A stretch of DNA of 57,709 nucleotides from CAYPNP01 sp964412195 (GTDB lineage: Bacteria; Acidobacteriota; JAAYUB01): contig CAYPNP010000027.1 in assembly GCA_964412195.1 (NCBI GenBank), positions 1-57,709 on the forward strand. The letters run 5' to 3'. The position numbers and the translations under genes are program-made. This document shows, in pieces, positions 1 through 8,938 of this stretch. Below the pieces are notes generated by a model, which saw nothing but the letters and a program-made list of their open reading frames with translations, made no database searches and was not told the DNA's origin. Each line of letters starts with the position of its first letter. Position 1 is the first letter of the stretch.

Positions 1-2360
1 TGGTCCAGGGGGGTCCCGTTGCCCGGCACGCCGTCGCCGGCGATGTTGGTGGCGGCGACGGTCACGGTGTAGGCGCCGGACACGCCGGCCGGCACGAAGA
101 CGCTCTCCACGTTGTTCTTCAGGTCGGCGGCGCCGCCGGTGGCCGAGTTGGCGCCGCTGAAGACGTTGCCGTAGAAGGTCTGTCCGCCCACGGTCACGGT
201 CAGGTCCAGGTTGTTGATGTAGGCGTTGCCGCTGGTGGGTCCCGGCGGGTCGGTCCAGGCCAGGGTCACGCGGAAGGGCTGACCCGCGTCCTGGACGTTG
301 CCGGTGATGAGGCGGTTCTGCCCGGAGGCGGTGAAGACCTGGGTCTGGTCGATCATCACCCGGGCGACGCCGTCGAAGGCCCGGGTCAGGTCCACCTCGC
401 CCATGCCCTGGCTGTTGGAGTAGAGGTTGTCATTGGCGCCGGCGCCGTTCATGTAGCGGGTGGAGTTCATCAGGTAGGCCTTGTTCATGGCCGGGCTGGG
501 CGCGGCCTTGCTGTGGTTGAGGAACCATTGCCGGAGCAGCGCCGAGGCGCCGGCCATGCCCGGGGTGGAGTGGCTGGTGCCGGTGGAGGACGTGGTCCAC
601 TGGCCGGTGGTGGGCCAGAAGTCGGACGTCCCGGGCCCGGCGCAGACGCCGGTGGCGTCGAAGCAAGCGTCGGCCTGACCCTGCGCCGGCGGGCTGGCGA
701 TCGGGAACACGCCGCCGCTGACGTGGGTGCCGGGGGCCTGGATGTCGGGTTTGATGCGGCCGTCGTCGCAGGGGCCGCGGCTGGAGTAGGTGGCCACGTC
801 GTTGGCGCTGTTGGCGGCGGAGTCGCCGTAGCCGCACTGGTCGGCCGCGCCGAAGGGGTGAACATTCTCGGCCGCGCCGATGGTGAACACGTTCTTGCCG
901 GTGCCGGGGGAGCCGATGGTGTTGGCGCTGGAGCCGGAATTGCCGGCGGAGAACAGGATCACCATCTCCTGGTTGCCGCCGGTCCCGGACTGGGCGTCGC
1001 GGACGGCCGTGTCATAGGCTTGGGAGTCGCTGTTGTAAGCGCCGCCCACCGCCGCGCCCCAGCTGTTGGTGCTGATCCGGGCGCCGCTGGCGTACGCGTC
1101 GCTTTGCAGGGTGGTGAAGTTGGGATAGGTGTAGTCCGGGTCGAAGATGACCGACGAGCCCACCTTGACCCAGGGGCAGATGCCCAGGCCGTAGTGGTAG
1201 CCGCTGGCATCCTGGTGGTAGGTGGTGGTCAGGGTGTTGTAGCCGGCGACGATGTGGGCATTCAGGTTACCGTGGCCGTCGCAGCCCTTGCCGCCGCTGC
1301 TGCCCGCCGATCCGTAGGTCCGGTTGTAGCTCACCCGGCTGGTGCCCGGCTTGACGCCCTCCACGTACAGGGCGAAGTGGTTGGGTGACGTGGTGGCGTT
1401 GTCGAGGCCGCTGTCGGTCACGTCCACGGCGAACCCGGACGAGGTGAACTGCTGTTGGGTGAAGCCCAGGCCGAGCAGCCAGCTCAGGTAGCCCGGGCCG
1501 GTGGGCACGTTGCCGGTGAGGTAGTTCCGCATGATCTGGCCTTGCCGCTCGTCGTTCAACTCCGGCACGTACCAGGGCTGGACGGAGACCACGTCCGGCC
1601 GGGCGGCCAGTTCGGGAAGCCGTTCCTCCGGCACCAGCACGGTCACGTTGCGGTAGCTCAAGTTCGAGTAATCCTGGAGCACCTTGCCCAAACCGTATTT
1701 CCGGATCAGGGCCACCGTGGCGTCGTTGGCCTTGGCGTCCTGGACCAGTTGGAAGGTGTAAGCGTCGGGCGGCTGCTCGTCCTTGCCGATGTCCTCGGGT
1801 CGGGCGCCGGGCTGGATCCGGTAATCCACCAGGTAGTCGCCCTCCCACTGGACGTGGGACTTGGCGTCGGCCATGGCCCGGATTCGGCCGAGGGCCGCCG
1901 CGTCCCCGTACACCAGGTAGGCGTTGTAGGGGATGTAGGTGACCACTTGGGCGCCGGTGGCCTGCAGATCCGCAAACCACTGGGGCTGGATCGGTCCGGC
2001 GAACTGCACCAGGTGCAGCCGCCGGCCGGAGAACACCTCCACGGTCTTCGGCCGCACCGGGGCCAGGCCGGGGGCGGTGGGCAGCCAGCCGGTGTTGAGG
2101 GCGATGTGGTCGTACTCGTCGCAACGGAGCTGGCCCCGTTCGCCGGCCACGTCCGCGGCGGCCTGCCAGTCCACTTCCAGGAGCTGGTAGGAGCCGTAGT
2201 CGGCCACCAGGCGGCCGCCGAACTCGGTCCGCAGGCGCTCGGCCAGGGCGGGGTCATTGACCTGGAGCTTGACCCGCTCGGGGGCGGCGGCCAGGAGCGA
2301 TCCAACCATGGCGGAGAGGAAGAGACAGCACAGAACGGTGGAAACGCGACGTGTGTTCAT
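1..2360 (-). CDS. Secreted subtilisin-like serine protease (S8 family), C-terminus cut by window edge
   Basis: The reading frame opens at an ATG (2360) and runs off the left edge, giving about 786 visible residues. A signal peptide covers roughly residues 1-25, followed by a long pro-region. The catalytic triad of family S8 is visible: Asp316 in VTDSGLDN, His363 in DGHGNLNAH, Ser596 in GTSHSTPGMAG; the oxyanion region reads ISTNSWGA. The long catalytic insertions and the jelly-roll-like segment after the serine (FRVTLAWTDPPG) resemble KP-43-type subtilases, so an exported broad-specificity protease is likely. Substrate is unknown. It is divergent from the kinase at 2598. Strong for family; the missing C-terminus may carry further binding or sorting domains. 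Confidence 0.93.
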   Translation of the reverse strand, partial: MNTRRVSTVLCCLFLSAMVGSLLAAAPERVKLQVNDPALAERLRTEFGGRLVADYGSYQLLEVDWQAAADVAGERGQLRCDEYDHIALNTGWLPTAPGLAPVRPKTVEVFSGRRLHLVQFAGPIQPQWFADLQATGAQVVTYIPYNAYLVYGDAAALGRIRAMADAKSHVQWEGDYLVDYRIQPGARPEDIGKDEQPPDAYTFQLVQDAKANDATVALIRKYGLGKVLQDYSNLSYRNVTVLVPEERLPELAARPDVVSVQPWYVPELNDERQGQIMRNYLTGNVPTGPGYLSWLLGLGFTQQQFTSSGFAVDVTDSGLDNATTSPNHFALYVEGVKPGTSRVSYNRTYGSAGSSGGKGCDGHGNLNAHIVAGYNTLTTTYHQDASGYHYGLGICPWVKVGSSVIFDPDYTYPNFTTLQSDAYASGARISTNSWGAAVGGAYNSDSQAYDTAVRDAQSGTGGNQEMVILFSAGNSGSSANTIGSPGTGKNVFTIGAAENVHPFGAADQCGYGDSAANSANDVATYSSRGPCDDGRIKPDIQAPGTHVSGGVFPIASPPAQGQADACFDATGVCAGPGTSDFWPTTGQWTTSSTGTSHSTPGMAGASALLRQWFLNHSKAAPSPAMNKAYLMNSTRYMNGAGANDNLYSNSQGMGEVDLTRAFDGVARVMIDQTQVFTASGQNRLITGNVQDAGQPFRVTLAWTDPPGPTSGNAYINNLDLTVTVGGQTFYGNVFSGANSATGGAADLKNNVESVFVPAGVSGAYTVTVAATNIAGDGVPGNGTPLD

Positions 2361-2597
2361 AGAGCCTCGTCTTATAAGGAAAGAATGTGACTCCATCCTC
2401 TCACAGGTGGGAAACCATTGGCAACAGGATAAAGTTCGGACGGCTCACGCCGGTGAGGGCGGACCGGACCGGTTTGGAGACACTCCAAATCCGGCAATCT
2501 GTTGTATACTGAAAGCAACATTACGCTTGAGACAGATTCAACCGCCGCCTGGAAGGCGGTGAGCATACGAAGGCGACACCGATTCCGAGGGGGAACC
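2361..2597. other. Intergenic region between divergent protease and kinase genes
   Basis: A 237-base divergent spacer. A TATACT hexamer at 2505-2510 could be a -10 box for the kinase, but no convincing -35 lies 16-18 bases upstream. A good ribosome binding site (GAGGGGGAA) sits just before the ATG at 2598. No further gene or repeat array was seen. Confidence 0.5.
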
Positions 2598-5500
2598 ATG
2601 CCGAGACAGCCCAAAAAGCGACAGCCGGAGGCGCCTGACAATGTCCAGTCCGCCATCTTCCAGATCGCCGAAGCGGCTTTCTTCACGCAGAACCTGGACG
2701 AGCTGTTCCGGGAGATCCACCGCATCATCAGCGGGCTGATGGAGGCGCGCAATTTCTATATCGCCCTGGTCGACCCGGCGACGGGCCGGCTGGAGGCGCC
2801 CTACTTCGTGGACGAGTACGATCCCCAGCCCAGCGCCGGTGATCTCCAGGGCGGGATGACCGAATACGTCCTGCGCACGGGCCAGCCGGTGCTGGCCTCG
2901 CCCGAGGTGTTCGCGGAATTGGTGTCGAGGGGGGAAGTCGAATCGATCGGCACGCCCAGCATCGACTGGCTGGGCGTGCCGCTGATCACGGCGGCCGGCC
3001 TCATCGGCGTGCTGGTGGTGCAGTCCTACCGCGAGGGAGTCCGCTACTCGGAGAAGGACAAGCAGCTCCTGATTTTCGTGTCCCACCAGGTGGCCATGGC
3101 CATCGAGCGGAAGCGCGCGGAGGAAGCGCTGCGCGAGAAGACGGACGAGCAGCGGACGCTCCTGGCCGCCCTCAAGCAGCAGCGGGATTTCCTGCGGACT
3201 CTCAGCGACAACATCCCCGACCTGATCTGGGCGAAGGGCGCGGACGGTAAATACCTGTTCGTCAACCAGGCCATGTGCGACGTCCTGCTGAAGTGCAACA
3301 GCCCGGACGAGGCCGTGGGCAAGACAGACCTCTTCTTCGCCGAGCGGGTGCGGGCGCGCGGTCACCGCCACGATTTCGGGGAGATGTGCATCGGCACCGA
3401 CCAGGTGATCTACGACACGCGGAAGCCGGCCAAGTTTGATGAGTACGGGCACATCCAAGGGGAGTTCACCTGGCTCGAGGTCCACAAGGCGCCCTTCTAC
3501 GACACCCGGGGCGAGATGATCGGTACGGTGGGCTGCGGCCGGGACATCACCAGCCGCATTCGGGACCGGGAAGCCTTGGCGGAAAGCGAGGAACGCTATC
3601 GGATGCTGGTCGATAACATGCCGAATCCGGTGATCGTGTACCGGGACGGGAAGCTCATCTATGCCAATCCGGCCTTGCTGGGCGTCTCGGGATACACGCT
3701 CGAGGAGTTGGCGGGCCGCTCCCCCCTGGAATTCCTTGGCCTCGAGTACCGCGGCCGCGCCGCGGAGATGATGACCCGCCGCGCCCAGGGAGAGAATCTC
3801 GGCGACTACGAAGTCGAGGCGATGACCAAATCAGGGGAGCGCCGGCACTGCATCGTCCGCGCCGCCCCGATCAAGTTCGACGGGCAGCCGGCCGTGGTGA
3901 CCATCCTCCTCGACATCACCGAGCGCAAGCGGGCCGAAGACGAACTCCGCCGCACGCTGGCTCTCAACAAGGCCCTGCTGGACGCCGTCCCCGACCTGAT
4001 GTTCCGCATCGACCGGGAAGGGCATTTCCGGGAGACCAAGCGGGAGGGCATCCCGGCGCAGACCTTCTATGTCCCCCCGGAGCAGTTCCTGGGGAAAACC
4101 GTCCGGGAGATCCTGCCGCCCCAGGTTGCGGATCAGACCATGGATGTCCTGGCGGAGGTCCTCCAGGCCGGGTCCCTGAAGTCCTTCGAGTACTCCATGG
4201 AGCTGGGCGGCGACAAGCGGTACTTCGAGGCCCGCCTCACCCCCTGCGGCGAGGATGAGGTCCTGGTAATCGTCCGGGAGATCACGGACCGGAAGCTGGC
4301 CGAGGAAGCTCTCCGGCAGTCGGAGGAGAAGTATCGGCTCCTGTTCGAAGGCTCCAAGGACATGATTTACATATCCACCCTGGACGGGCGCCTGCTGGAC
4401 GTCAACCAGGCGGGCGTGACGCTGCTGGGGTTTTCCTCCAAGGAGGAGTTCTGCCAAGCGGGAGTGCTCGGCTGCTATCAACATCCGGCCGACCGGCGGC
4501 GATTCTCCGCGGCCATCGCCCGGGACGGCTTCGTGAAGGACTTCGAGCTGCCGCTCAAGTGCAAGGACGGCCGGCCGATCACGGTGCTCCTGACCGCCGA
4601 CGCCATCCGGGACCCGGCCGGCGAGATCGCGGCGTACCGCGGGATCATCCGGGACATCACCGAGCGCCGCCGTCTGGAACAGCAACTGTTCCAGGTGCAG
4701 AAAATGGAGAGCATCGGCGCCATGGCCGGCGGCATCGCCCACGACTTCAACAATATCCTGGGAGTGATCCTGGGTTACTCCTCCTTCATGAAGACCAAGC
4801 TCGCGCCGGACCACCCGTTCTATAACTACGTGGACTCCATCGAGCGCGGCGCCCAGCGGGCCGCCGACCTGACCCTCCAGCTGCTGGCGTTCGCCCGGGG
4901 CGGGCGGATGGACACCAAGCCGGTCAACATCAACGCCATCGCGACCGAGACGGTGCAGTTGATCGCCCGGACCATCGACAAAAACATCGAGGTCCGGAGC
5001 CGCCTCACCCCCGGACTGCCGACGGTTCAGGCCGACGCCGCCCAGATCCAGCAGGTCTTCATGAACCTGTTCAACAACGCCCGCGACGCCATGCCGGAAG
5101 GTGGGGAGCTTCTGGTGGAAACCATGCGGGAAACGATCTCGAGCAAGGATTTGCGGGTCCGGACCGACGCGGAGCCCGGTGAGTACCTGGTGGTGGCGGT
5201 GTCGGACACCGGGGTGGGGATCGATAAGGAGAACCTGGAGCGGGTCTTCGAGCCCTTCTTCACGACCAAGGAGAAGGGGAAGGGCACCGGCCTCGGCCTG
5301 GCCATGGTCTACGGGGTGGTCAAGAACCACCGCGGTTTTGTCCGGGTGTACAGCGAAGTCGGGGTGGGGAGCACCTTCCGGGTGTACCTGCCCGTCAGCG
5401 GGGAGCCTGAGCCGATCGCTGCGCTGAAGGATGAGAAGACCCACCCCCTCGGCTCCGAAACACTGCTGGTGGTGGACGACGAGGCGGACATCCGGGACTT

Positions 5501-5831
5501 CATCCGGGACATCTTCACCGAGTACGGCTACCAGGTGCTGACTGCCTCCAACGGTCCGGAGGCGATCGAGATGTACCGCTCCCGCCCCGGCGGGATCGAC
5601 CTGGTCATCCTCGACATGGTCATGCCCAGGATGGACGGGCGGGAGACCTTCCGGCGGCTCCGGGAGATCGATCCCGGCGTGCGGGCCCTGCTGTCGTCGG
5701 GCTACAGCCAGGACGGCCAGGCGCAGAAGATGATGGTGGAAGGCGTGCGGGGATTCCTCCAGAAGCCGTTTGAGGTGGACCTGTTGCTGACCACCGTGCG
5801 GGCAGTGCTTGGTCCGCGAAGAGAGAATTGA
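2598..5831 (+). CDS. Hybrid sensor histidine kinase: GAF, four PAS, HisKA-HATPase, receiver
   Basis: A 1077-residue soluble hybrid kinase. Order: GAF domain about 10-195, a short coiled coil, four PAS segments (about 210-330, 335-450, 460-570 and 575-690), then the phosphoacceptor block GGIAHDFNN with His715, an ATPase domain with DTGVGID and GTGLGLAMVYG, and a C-terminal receiver with phosphoacceptor Asp1006 in LDMVMPRMDG. No transmembrane segment is visible, so it senses a cytoplasmic signal. The ATG at 2598 was chosen because GAGGGGGAA precedes it; the frame is open further upstream but without a start context. No separate response regulator lies beside it, so phosphotransfer must leave by an unlinked partner. 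Signal unknown. Confidence 0.92.
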   Translation: MPRQPKKRQPEAPDNVQSAIFQIAEAAFFTQNLDELFREIHRIISGLMEARNFYIALVDPATGRLEAPYFVDEYDPQPSAGDLQGGMTEYVLRTGQPVLASPEVFAELVSRGEVESIGTPSIDWLGVPLITAAGLIGVLVVQSYREGVRYSEKDKQLLIFVSHQVAMAIERKRAEEALREKTDEQRTLLAALKQQRDFLRTLSDNIPDLIWAKGADGKYLFVNQAMCDVLLKCNSPDEAVGKTDLFFAERVRARGHRHDFGEMCIGTDQVIYDTRKPAKFDEYGHIQGEFTWLEVHKAPFYDTRGEMIGTVGCGRDITSRIRDREALAESEERYRMLVDNMPNPVIVYRDGKLIYANPALLGVSGYTLEELAGRSPLEFLGLEYRGRAAEMMTRRAQGENLGDYEVEAMTKSGERRHCIVRAAPIKFDGQPAVVTILLDITERKRAEDELRRTLALNKALLDAVPDLMFRIDREGHFRETKREGIPAQTFYVPPEQFLGKTVREILPPQVADQTMDVLAEVLQAGSLKSFEYSMELGGDKRYFEARLTPCGEDEVLVIVREITDRKLAEEALRQSEEKYRLLFEGSKDMIYISTLDGRLLDVNQAGVTLLGFSSKEEFCQAGVLGCYQHPADRRRFSAAIARDGFVKDFELPLKCKDGRPITVLLTADAIRDPAGEIAAYRGIIRDITERRRLEQQLFQVQKMESIGAMAGGIAHDFNNILGVILGYSSFMKTKLAPDHPFYNYVDSIERGAQRAADLTLQLLAFARGGRMDTKPVNINAIATETVQLIARTIDKNIEVRSRLTPGLPTVQADAAQIQQVFMNLFNNARDAMPEGGELLVETMRETISSKDLRVRTDAEPGEYLVVAVSDTGVGIDKENLERVFEPFFTTKEKGKGTGLGLAMVYGVVKNHRGFVRVYSEVGVGSTFRVYLPVSGEPEPIAALKDEKTHPLGSETLLVVDDEADIRDFIRDIFTEYGYQVLTASNGPEAIEMYRSRPGGIDLVILDMVMPRMDGRETFRRLREIDPGVRALLSSGYSQDGQAQKMMVEGVRGFLQKPFEVDLLLTTVRAVLGPRREN

Positions 5832-5840
5832 GGGGGGCAA

Positions 5841-5896
5841 TCGAACATCGAACCTCAGCAATCGAACATCGAACACTGAACATCGAACATCGAAGT
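5841..5896. repeat. Word array, GAACATCGAACA family
   Basis: Degenerate tandem copies of a GAACATC/GAACACT word occupy the space just after the kinase stop. Bases 5862-5896 are identical to 17798-17832, 12 kb away. No coding role is evident. Confidence 0.85.
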
Positions 5897-5960
5897 TAGA
5901 TCAACTCCCCAATAGATGAGTCCAAAGCTGATAGTTGGGATTGTGGAAAACGACAGGTCC

Positions 5961-8531
5961 TCAATCCTCTTCGTGTCCTTTGTGCCTTTGTGGTGAGTTT
6001 CCCCCCACGAACCGGGAGCGGAAGCGCGCCATCTCCTCGAGCAGGCGCGGCGCGGCCATGGCACGCTGCCGGCAGGGCGGGAGGGACTGGAGGAACTGGC
6101 GCCCGTAGAACTTGGTGAGCACCCGGCCGTCGGCGATCACCACCAGGCCCCAGTCGTCGTGCGAACGGATCAGGCGGCCGAAACCCTGCTTCAGCTTGAT
6201 GACGGCGTGGGGGACGGAGTAGTCCCGGAAGGGATTGCCCCCCTCCTGCTGGATTTTCTCCAGCCGGGCCTCCACCAGCGGCTCGGTGGGCACCTGGAAA
6301 GGCAGCTTGGTGAGGATGACGCACTGGAGGGCCTCGCCCTTGACGTCGACGCCTTCCCAGAAGCTGTCGGTGGCGAAGAGCACCGCTTGCTTGCGCTCCC
6401 GGAACTCCTCCAGCAGCTGGTGGCGGTTCATCTGCCCCTGGCGCAGGACGGTGAATCCATCCAGCCGGAGGGGCTCCTCCAGCGCCTGCCAGACCTCCAT
6501 CAGCAGACCGTACGCGGTGAACAGGACGAAGGCCCCGCCGCCGGTGAGGGAGACGGTGTCCCGCACCAGCTTCCCCAGCGCCTCCGGGAACTCGCGCTGG
6601 CCGGGGTCGGGCAGGTCGGTGGGGATGGCCAGCAGGACGCGGCCGGGGTAGTCGAAAGGCGAGTCGAGGATGCTCTCCAGGAGGCGGTCCGGCGGCAGCA
6701 GCGCCAGGCCGGTCCGGCCCTTGATGAAGTCGAAGGACTGGCCGATGGCCAGGGTGGCCGAAGTCAGCAGGACCGCCTCGAAGGAGTTGAAGACCATCTC
6801 CTTGAGCCGCTCGGCCACGTCCAGCGGCGCCCGGCACAGGGCCGGGTGGTAGGCGTGGCGCCGGCGCTTGATCTCCAGCCAGCGGCACTCCTCCGAGCCC
6901 GGCTTCTGGTAGTCGGCGAGGTCGTCCAGCAGGGAGCGGAGGCGCAGCACCACGGCCTCGAGGTCCAGCAGGGGGCTCTGCAGCTTTTCCAGCGTTTCCT
7001 GGTCCAGCCGGTAGATCTTCTTCAGCAGCTCCTGGCAGACGCCGACGAACCTCTGGCCCGCCTCGGCCACGGCGCCGGCGCCCGGCTGGATCGCCTCCCG
7101 CCACAGGGGGGAATCCTCGACGGCGGGGGAGATGCGCCGCTTGTATTCGCCGCCGGCGGCCAGGGTTTTGTCCTCCTGGGCCAGGACGTTCTTCACCATG
7201 TCGTGGAAGATCGACTCAATGCGGTCGCGGCACTCCCGGCGGGCGTCGGTGAAGGGGCCGGCGATGAACTTCTGGATCCGCGCCGCCTCCCGCTGGGTGG
7301 CCTCGGTCTGGAGGCTGTGGATCCGCTGGCCGAGGAACGGCACCAGGCCCTTGTCGTCGGCGCGGTGGCTCTGGAGCCGGCCGAGGTTCCGGTAGAACGA
7401 CCAGGGAGTGACCTCCACGCCGAGATAGGCGGTGGCGACGTCCTCGAGGTGGTGGGCCTCGTCGATGATCAGCTTGTGGAAGGCCGGCAGGACGCCGGCG
7501 GTCCGCCCGGCGCCGCTGGCCTTGAGGGCGAGGTCGGCCATGAGCAGGTGGTGGTTGGTCACGATCAGGTGGGCCTTGGCCGCGTCGCGGCGGGCCTGGT
7601 AGAAGAAGCACTCGCTGAAGAAGGGGCAGCGGGCGCGGTTGCAGCTGTCGGCCTCGCAGCAGAGCAGCTCCCAGGTGTCGCTGTCGGGGACGAAGTTCAG
7701 GTCGCTGCGGGAACCGTCGCGGGTCTGGCCGATCCACTCCAGCAACTGCCGGATCTCCGCCAGCCGGTCCTCGGCCCCGAGCAGGGAGGCGTCGCGCCGC
7801 AGATCCCGCGCCTTGCGCTTGCAGACGTAGTTGCTGCGGCCCTTCATGAGGACCGCCGTGAAGTCGAGGCCGAGCGCCTGACGGAGCGCCGGCAGGTCCT
7901 TGTGGATGAGCTGCTCCTGCAGGTTGATGGTGTTGGTGGAGACGACGATCTTCTGCTTGTTGGCCACGGCCCAGTGCACCGCCGGCACCAGGTATGCCAG
8001 CGATTTGCCGACGCCGGTGCCCGCCTCGATCAGCCCGACGAGGCGCTCGTTGAAGACCCGGCAGACGTGGCGGATCATCTGCACCTGCTGGGGCCGCCAC
8101 TCGTAACCGGGGAATGCGGCCGCCAGCTTGCCCGCCGGGGTGAAGAGCGCCAGCAGCGCCTCCTCCTGCAGGGGCTGGACCTCGCGGGCGCGGAAGGGCT
8201 CCACCAGGACGTGCAGGCGCTCCACCGCGTTGTCGACGATGTAGGAGCCGACGCCCAGGGCGCCCAGCTCGCCGCCCAGCACCACGTCGTTCTCGGAGGG
8301 GACCAGGTGGCCGGAGGGGTGGTTGTGGATGGCCACCATGCCGAACTCGGCGGCCTCGAGGACGGCCGGCACGCAGTTCTCGTTGCCCCGGGCCACCGCC
8401 CGGATGGTGACCGCCCGCAACGCCTCGTCGAGGGTCGCTAGGCAAAAAATCTCGTGTCCGCCGTTTTCGGCGATCAGGCGCCGCAGGATCTCCGCGGCCT
8501 CCGGCGAGAAGTACTGTTCGATGGACTGCAC
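5961..8531 (-). CDS. RadC-like JAMM domain fused to DinG/XPD-family Fe-S helicase
   Basis: An 856-residue protein of two parts. Residues 1-115 form a RadC-like JAMM/MPN domain with the complete metal motif His69-x-His71-x7-Ser79-x2-Asp82 (HNHPSG...SEND) and a plausible Glu51. Residues from about 140 onward form a DinG-type superfamily 2 helicase: Walker A GTGVGKS (171-177), Walker B/DEAH IIDEAHH, an Fe-S cysteine set (NYVC, then CNRARC and PFFSEC with DinG-like x4/x5 spacing) and motif VI QGFGRLIR. Family knowledge suggests 5'-3' unwinding of damaged or R-loop DNA; the role of the JAMM part is not known. Its last ten or so residues (SPQRHKGHEED) come from an intergenic repeat word. The start at 8531 is the first ATG. 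Confidence 0.92.
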   Translation of the reverse strand: MQSIEQYFSPEAAEILRRLIAENGGHEIFCLATLDEALRAVTIRAVARGNENCVPAVLEAAEFGMVAIHNHPSGHLVPSENDVVLGGELGALGVGSYIVDNAVERLHVLVEPFRAREVQPLQEEALLALFTPAGKLAAAFPGYEWRPQQVQMIRHVCRVFNERLVGLIEAGTGVGKSLAYLVPAVHWAVANKQKIVVSTNTINLQEQLIHKDLPALRQALGLDFTAVLMKGRSNYVCKRKARDLRRDASLLGAEDRLAEIRQLLEWIGQTRDGSRSDLNFVPDSDTWELLCCEADSCNRARCPFFSECFFYQARRDAAKAHLIVTNHHLLMADLALKASGAGRTAGVLPAFHKLIIDEAHHLEDVATAYLGVEVTPWSFYRNLGRLQSHRADDKGLVPFLGQRIHSLQTEATQREAARIQKFIAGPFTDARRECRDRIESIFHDMVKNVLAQEDKTLAAGGEYKRRISPAVEDSPLWREAIQPGAGAVAEAGQRFVGVCQELLKKIYRLDQETLEKLQSPLLDLEAVVLRLRSLLDDLADYQKPGSEECRWLEIKRRRHAYHPALCRAPLDVAERLKEMVFNSFEAVLLTSATLAIGQSFDFIKGRTGLALLPPDRLLESILDSPFDYPGRVLLAIPTDLPDPGQREFPEALGKLVRDTVSLTGGGAFVLFTAYGLLMEVWQALEEPLRLDGFTVLRQGQMNRHQLLEEFRERKQAVLFATDSFWEGVDVKGEALQCVILTKLPFQVPTEPLVEARLEKIQQEGGNPFRDYSVPHAVIKLKQGFGRLIRSHDDWGLVVIADGRVLTKFYGRQFLQSLPPCRQRAMAAPRLLEEMARFRSRFVGGNSPQRHKGHEED
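5969..5998 (-). repeat. Word array, CACCACAAAGGCACAAAGG family, overlapping helicase 3' end
   Basis: Read on the minus strand this is a CACCACAAAGGCACAAAGGA word series, related to the arrays at 20645-20665 and 39717-39872. It lies inside the last codons of the helicase gene and encodes its final residues. Confidence 0.75.
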
Positions 8532-8570
8532 GACGATCCTCTCCGTGAGCGGTCGGAAAATTGTAGCACA

Positions 8571-8611
8571 ATGCGGAGTGCGGAATGCGGAATGCGGAAT
8601 GCGGAGTGCAG
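8571..8611. repeat. Word array, GCGGAATGCGGAGTGC family
   Basis: Five to six tandem near-copies of a 7-mer GCGGAATGC/GCGGAGTGC type word, about 40 bases upstream of the helicase start. It does not resemble the neighbouring arrays. Confidence 0.85.
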
Positions 8612-8842
8612 TCTCGATCGTACTGGCTCGAACGTAGAGCCTTGCCGATCGTACTCATCGATCGGAATCATGCTCGTAATCGACATCGAAATCGTGATCG
8701 ACTCCCGGCCTCTTGCCGTGACTCCGTCTCGATCCGGCTTTCTCTGCGTTCTCTGCGTCTCTGCATATAATTCTTTGGTTTTAAATCGATTACGATGACG
8801 AGTACGATGACGAGCACGATGACGAGCACGAGCACGAATGGA
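8612..8842. repeat. Inverted word arrays, GATTACGATGACGAG family
   Basis: The right arm (8785-8842) repeats ACGATGACGAG words. The left arm (about 8648-8705) holds the reverse-complement words CTCGTAATCGACATCG. They flank a centre that includes a second word type, TCTCTGCGTTCTCTGCGTC (8738-8765), which belongs to the CGCAAAG family. The result is a large imperfect inverted structure upstream of pncB. Confidence 0.75.
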
Positions 8843-8860
8843 AGCCAGGGTGCCATGCGA

Positions 8861-8887
8861 TTGATTTTTATCGGATCACGGTATATC
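8861..8887 (+). promoter_or_regulatory. Candidate promoter for pncB
   Basis: TTGATT (8861-8866) and TATATC (8882-8887) separated by 15 bases, about 50 bases before the chosen start codon. The spacer is short, so this is a tentative call. Confidence 0.35.
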
Positions 8888-8938
8888 TTGGCCCCAACCG
8901 CCGCCCGCGATCCCGGCGAATTCCCGCGCGAAGGGACT

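Larger units (their letters stand above)
8532..8938. other. 407-base intergenic region filled by word arrays
   Basis: Between the divergent helicase and pncB genes. It holds three word families (see entries at 8571-8611 and 8612-8842) and candidate promoter elements for pncB: TTGATT at 8861-8866 with TATATC at 8882-8887 (spacer 15), and an isolated TATAAT at 8766-8771. No open frame with coding character was found. Confidence 0.6.

Noticed and set aside
513..1388. Plus-strand open frames within 430-2390
   Set aside because: They oppose the S8 protease frame, which has the catalytic triad and signal peptide; the plus-strand products are Gly/Ala/Val-rich shadows.
5841..5896. CRISPR-like array
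   Set aside because: Units are degenerate, 7-14 bases long, and have no unique spacers or cas genes; the same holds for the other word arrays.
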